Shown in pieces: positions 6,182 through 9,591 of a DNA stretch of 9,591 nucleotides. Origin of the DNA: JBIQLO01 sp044464175 (GTDB lineage Bacteria > Planctomycetota > Phycisphaerae > Tepidisphaerales > Tepidisphaeraceae). The notes beneath the pieces were generated by a model. That model was given only the letters and a program-made list of their open reading frames with translations, did no database searches and was not told where the DNA came from. Each line of letters opens with the position of its first letter. The stretch's first letter is position 1. Both the position numbers and the translations under genes were made by a program. The stretch is from assembly GCA_044464175.1 (NCBI GenBank), contig JBIQLO010000158.1, positions 1 to 9,591 of the forward strand. The letters run 5' to 3'.

Positions 6182-6721
6182 TCACAGCGTCTCCACCTTG
6201 ATGTTGGTGTTGGTGTAGATGCAGATGTCGCCGGCGATTTTGAGGGCGGCTTCGACGATTTCCCGGGCGCTGAGCTGGGAATGGTCCAGGAGGGCCTTGG
6301 CGGCGGCCTGGGCGTACGGGCCGCCGGAGCCGATGCCGATGACGCCGTCGGCCGGTTCAATGACATCGCCGGCGCCGCTGACGATCAGGCTGACGGACTT
6401 GTCGGCGACAGCCAGCATCGCCTCCAGCCGGCGCAGGACGCGGTCGGTGCGCCATTCCTTGGCCAGCTCGATGACGGCGCGGCGGGTGTTGTCGGGGTAT
6501 TCGGAGAGCTTCTTCTCGAAGCGCTCAAGCAGGGCGAAGGCATCGGCAGCGCTGCCGGCAAAGCCGCACAGGACCTTGCCGCCGCCAAGCCGGCGGATTT
6601 TGACGGCGTCGGCCTTGGCGACGACGTTGCCAAGGGTGACCTGACCATCGCCGCCAAGGGCGACCTGGTCGCCACGGCGGATGGAGAGAATGGTCGTGGA
6701 ACGGGCGGGGGTCTGAGGCAT
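6182..6721 (-). CDS. hslV: HslV, threonine peptidase subunit of the HslUV protease
   Basis: HslV forms the dodecameric proteolytic core that HslU caps; the nucleophile is the N-terminal threonine of the mature chain. The 179-residue protein reads MPQTPARS then TTILSIRRGDQVALGGDGQ. Taking Thr9 as mature residue 1 puts Asp25 and Lys41 at the canonical positions 17 and 33, so the register is secure. WRTDRVLRRLEAML, IGSGGPYAQAAAKALL and GDICIYTN are the other family blocks. An eight-residue leader must be removed, unlike enterobacterial HslV, where only Met precedes Thr. GGAG lies six bases before ATG 6721. The frame is open as far as 7012, but the hslV family starts here and the promoter at 6979-7006 lies inside that extension. 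HslU follows in the same direction. Confidence 0.97.
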   Translation of the reverse strand: MPQTPARSTTILSIRRGDQVALGGDGQVTLGNVVAKADAVKIRRLGGGKVLCGFAGSAADAFALLERFEKKLSEYPDNTRRAVIELAKEWRTDRVLRRLEAMLAVADKSVSLIVSGAGDVIEPADGVIGIGSGGPYAQAAAKALLDHSQLSAREIVEAALKIAGDICIYTNTNIKVETL

Positions 6722-6785
6722 GAGGGTCTCCGGTTGAACCGACGGTTCTACCCGGTCCTGAGTTGGGATGCCAGTGGAGAAATGG

Positions 6786-6881
6786 ATTGGGTTCGGTTCG
6801 TTTCGTAATTTGTCGTAGTGGCGATGGGGTGAAAAACCGCGTTTTTGATAGCGACAGAGGGGTATTGGGTTTGGTTCGTTT
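6786..6881 (-). repeat. Two-copy direct repeat in the hslV leader
   Basis: The plus-strand 18-mer ATTGGGTTCGGTTCGTTT (6786-6803) recurs as ATTGGGTTTGGTTCGTTT (6864-6881) with one mismatch, 78 bases apart. Downstream of each copy the similarity resumes loosely (TTTGTCGTAGT around 6809-6819 and TTTGTCGTGGT around 6897-6907), with extra bases in the second copy. The pair therefore looks like a diverged duplication rather than two isolated sites. In the transcript the repeat core is CGAACCnAACCCAAT. Confidence 0.75.
6832..6846 (-). promoter_or_regulatory. Perfect inverted repeat AAAAAC-CGC-GTTTTT in the hslV leader
   Basis: Six-base arms AAAAAC (6832-6837) and GTTTTT (6841-6846) flank a CGC core, midway between the two leader direct repeats. 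As RNA the three-base loop and A-U stem would be marginally stable. As DNA it resembles a compact operator half-site pair. The minus-strand transcript would carry a run of five U followed by C/A-rich sequence. Role unknown. Confidence 0.4.
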
Positions 6882-6978
6882 GGGTTTGGATGACATTTTG
6901 TCGTGGTTGGGAATGGGGGGTGGGCGATTGGCTGGTTGAGGAGAAGATGGAATCGGATCGGAGGCTCATGATGGGGGG

Positions 6979-7006
6979 AGTATAGCATATGTTTGGTATT
7001 TGTCAA
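6979..7006 (-). promoter_or_regulatory. Near-consensus sigma-70 promoter driving hslVU-vapBC
   Basis: On the minus strand a perfect -35 TTGACA (7001-7006) is followed after 16 bases by TATACT (6979-6984), five of six bases of the -10 consensus. Transcription would begin near 6972, giving about 250 bases of leader before hslV ATG 6721. It is the strongest promoter match I found in the window and points at hslV with no gene in between. Confidence 0.8.
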
Positions 7007-7162
7007 GGACAAAATTGGGCGGGTCTGGTGGGCGGAACGGCTACTTTTGGGGCGTATCGATGGCTTTTCCCCGGGGGCGTGTTGGGGGCGAATGAAAGGG
7101 CGTTGAGGCGCAGGGCGGATTTCTTGCGGGCCGGCTCGGGATGGCGGTTGGGGATTGAAGCA

Positions 7163-7190
7163 AGGACTTAGATCAAAGGTGAAAAGTCCT
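7163..7190 (-). terminator. Weak hairpin downstream of the oxidase operon
   Basis: On the minus strand AGGACTT (7184-7190) can pair with AAGTCCT (7163-7169) over a 14-base loop, about 38 bases after the subunit IV stop codon. Only scattered T residues follow. It is the best candidate for ending the oxidase transcript before the hslV promoter, but it is not a convincing intrinsic terminator, and Rho-dependent ending is equally possible. Confidence 0.3.
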
Positions 7191-7227
7191 GCCTCCAGCG
7201 CGGGCGGGTGAGGCGACGGCCGAAGGG

Positions 7228-7533
7228 TCAGGTGCGGATCAACCAGCCGCGGGTGATGTAGTCGGCCAGGGTCAGGACGATCATGATGGCCAGCCAGAGG
7301 AAGCCGGCCATGGCGAAGAACCAGGCCTGCCGCTGGCCATAGCCCAGGTGCATGAAGAAGATGAGGACCAGCAGCGCTTTGAGGCCGGCGATGGCCAGGG
7401 CGATGACGACGGACCAGTCGCCCAGGTTGAAAAAGGCGAAGAAGACGGTCAGGGCCAGGAGAAACATGAGGCAGGCCCAGACGATGAGGTAGGTCAGGAT
7501 GCTCGGGATGTTTTGTTTGTGAGTGTCTTTCAT
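7228..7533 (-). CDS. ctaF: Cytochrome c oxidase subunit IV (caa3 type)
   Basis: This is the small membrane subunit of the heme-copper terminal oxidase; it assists assembly or stability and carries no cofactor. The 101-residue protein has three hydrophobic segments (about 13-36, 40-62 and 70-92). It shows the family signature KALLVLIFFMHL (52-63) and the tail LTLADYITRGWL. Length matches bacterial subunit IV proteins of about 95-115 residues. It lies downstream of the subunit III gene in the same direction, as expected in a caa3 operon. ATG 7533 has no good Shine-Dalgarno motif: the sequence before it is the last units of a heptanucleotide array, ending one base from the start codon. Translation may depend on coupling to the upstream gene or on that array. 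It is probably the last gene of the operon. Confidence 0.92.
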   Translation of the reverse strand: MKDTHKQNIPSILTYLIVWACLMFLLALTVFFAFFNLGDWSVVIALAIAGLKALLVLIFFMHLGYGQRQAWFFAMAGFLWLAIMIVLTLADYITRGWLIRT

Positions 7534-7534
7534 G

Positions 7535-7611
7535 GGTCGTGGTCCGTTGTCCGTGGTCCGTGGTTCGTTGTCCGTTGTCCGTGGTTCGTGGTTCGTTGGG
7601 CGTTGGTCGTG
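7535..7611. repeat. Heptanucleotide tandem array (11 units, consensus GTYCGTK)
   Basis: Eleven consecutive seven-base units run from 7535 to 7611. From left to right they are GGTCGTG, GTCCGTT, GTCCGTG, GTCCGTG, GTTCGTT, GTCCGTT, GTCCGTG, GTTCGTG, GTTCGTT, GGGCGTT and GGTCGTG. Variation is confined to the pyrimidine at position 3 and the G/T at position 7, except in the end units. The array fills nearly all of the 85-base gap between the subunit III stop and the subunit IV start. Seven-base units shift frame, so the peptides read through it are artefacts. It looks like slippage- or repair-expanded intergenic simple sequence. Confidence 0.92.
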
Positions 7612-7618
7612 GCGACTC

Positions 7619-8285
7619 TCATCTGATCAGGTAGAGGAGGGGGAAGAGGAAGATCCAGACGATGTCGACGAAGTGCCAGTAGAGGCCGATGATTTCGACG
7701 GGGGCGTAGTATTTTTCGGAGAAGCGTCCGTAGCCGGCGTTGACGGCCAGGCCGCCGACCAGGCCGACGCCGACGGTCATATGGATGGCGTGGAGGCCGG
7801 TCATGAAGAAGTAGAAGACCATGAAAAGCTGCCACTGGCGCACGTTGATGTTGGGGGGAACATGCTCGGGATGGAACCAGGAACCGGGCCAGAGGTGCTC
7901 GGTCCATTCGAGGTAGTATTCACATCCCTTGATGGCCAGAAAGCCCAGGCCCAGCACGACGGTGATGAGCAGGAGGGTGGTGAGGACCCATTTGCTCTGG
8001 CCGAGGCGGGCGGTGCGGACGGCCAGGGCCATGGTGAGGCTGGAGCAGAGGAGGACGGCGGTGTTGATGCCGCCGAACCATTCGTGCAGGTGCTTGGAGC
8101 CGATGAGCCAGGCATCGTAGTGGACGTGGCGATAGACGGTGTAACCGAGAATCAGGCCGCCGAAAAAGAGGATTTCGGTGGAGAGGAAGGTCCACATGCC
8201 CAGGGTGGCGGTGTGCTCCTGCTGGATGCGATCCTCGAACTGCTCGGCAATGGGCCCCGGATCGGGGTCCAGGACGCTGTGAAAT

Positions 8286-8299
<14 letters not shown>
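7619..8299 (-). CDS. ctaE: Cytochrome c oxidase subunit III
   Basis: Subunit III is a core membrane subunit of the oxidase. It holds no redox centre but stabilises subunit I and proton uptake. The 226-residue protein shows the family blocks in order: TLGMWTFLSTEILFFGG with conserved Glu42 in the first helix, KGCEYYLEW with Glu127, MTGLHAIHMTVG (167-178), and GLYWHFVDIVWIFLFPLLYL at the end. The N-terminal 30 residues are polar and contain no signal peptide. Its ATG lies inside the end of the subunit I gene, so the frames overlap by 14 bases (8286-8299). GGAG inside the subunit I coding sequence is seven bases upstream, which implies translational coupling. Subunit IV follows after the heptanucleotide array. 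Confidence 0.96.

Positions 8300-9591
<1,292 letters not shown>

Larger units (their letters stand above)
6722..7227. other. Non-coding stretch between the oxidase subunit IV gene and hslV: hslV leader, promoter and oxidase 3' region
   Basis: No gene is supported across these 506 bases. Positions 6722-6972 are the inferred hslV leader. Its transcript (minus strand) is strikingly C/A-rich and G-poor, and it contains an 18-base direct repeat and two small inverted repeats. One minus-strand frame (6969-6748, 73 codons) starts within a few bases of the predicted transcription start, but its Ser/Thr/Gln/Pro-rich peptide looks like translated repeat rather than protein. Positions 7013-7227 are GC-rich, with only a weak hairpin near 7163-7190. 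A 60-codon plus-strand frame at 6989-7171 lacks a ribosome-binding site and family features. Confidence 0.6.

Noticed and set aside
5807..6808. 333-codon plus-strand frame opposite hslU and hslV
   Set aside because: It spans the antisense of two conserved genes and the leader repeats; no family features.
6909..6924. G-quadruplex in the hslV leader region
   Set aside because: Only three clear G-runs (GGG, GGGGGG, GGG) lie close together; a four-tract structure would need a long loop or splitting the middle run.
6748..6969. 73-codon minus-strand frame in the hslV leader as a leader peptide
   Set aside because: The ATG would be within a few bases of the predicted transcription start, without a ribosome-binding site; the Ser/Gln/Thr-rich peptide reflects the C/A-rich repeat sequence.
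7535..7611. CRISPR-like array
   Set aside because: Units are seven bases with no spacers, and no cas gene is nearby; this is simple tandem sequence.

Overview
The window is a GC-rich bacterial chromosome segment carrying mostly housekeeping genes. The best guess is a Planctomycetota (Phycisphaerae-like) bacterium. The hints are a secreted protein with a long proline tract at the window edge, a secreted protein built of PAPVYV heptads, HslUV, a caa3-type cytochrome oxidase cluster, and simple intergenic repeats. No rRNA or marker gene is present, so the phylum call is soft.

Layout from left to right. Positions 1-700 (minus) hold the N-terminal part of a secreted protein running off the left edge into poly-proline. 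A 450-base divergent gap follows, then ndk and asd (plus, 31 bases apart), probably one operon. A TauE/SafE-type permease (minus) converges on asd with only 2 bases between the stop codons. A secreted PAPVYV-repeat protein (plus, 3510-3998) diverges from the permease and converges on the next unit. Positions 4057-6721 (minus) read hslV, hslU, a VapB-like antitoxin and a PIN-domain VapC toxin. The two toxin-antitoxin genes share a 4-base ATGA overlap and start 31 bases after hslU. A near-consensus sigma-70 promoter (6979-7006) lies about 250 bases upstream of hslV, so the unit has a long, C/A-rich, G-poor leader with internal repeats. Positions 7228-9591 (minus) are cytochrome c oxidase genes in the order subunit I (cut at the right edge), III, IV.

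How the genes work together: the oxidase cluster is a canonical aerobic terminal oxidase operon whose subunit I has the YSHPxVY signature of A2-type enzymes. HslV and HslU form an ATP-dependent protease. The downstream toxin-antitoxin pair appears to be co-transcribed with it, an uncommon and testable arrangement. ndk (NTP balance) and asd (aspartate-family amino acids and diaminopimelate) are standard metabolism.

I see no CRISPR array, insertion sequence, prophage, tRNA or rRNA, and nothing that clearly amounts to a new defence or biosynthetic system. The most unusual signals are non-coding: an 11-unit heptanucleotide array that almost fills the gap between the subunit III and IV genes, and the repeat-bearing leader of the hslVU-vapBC unit.
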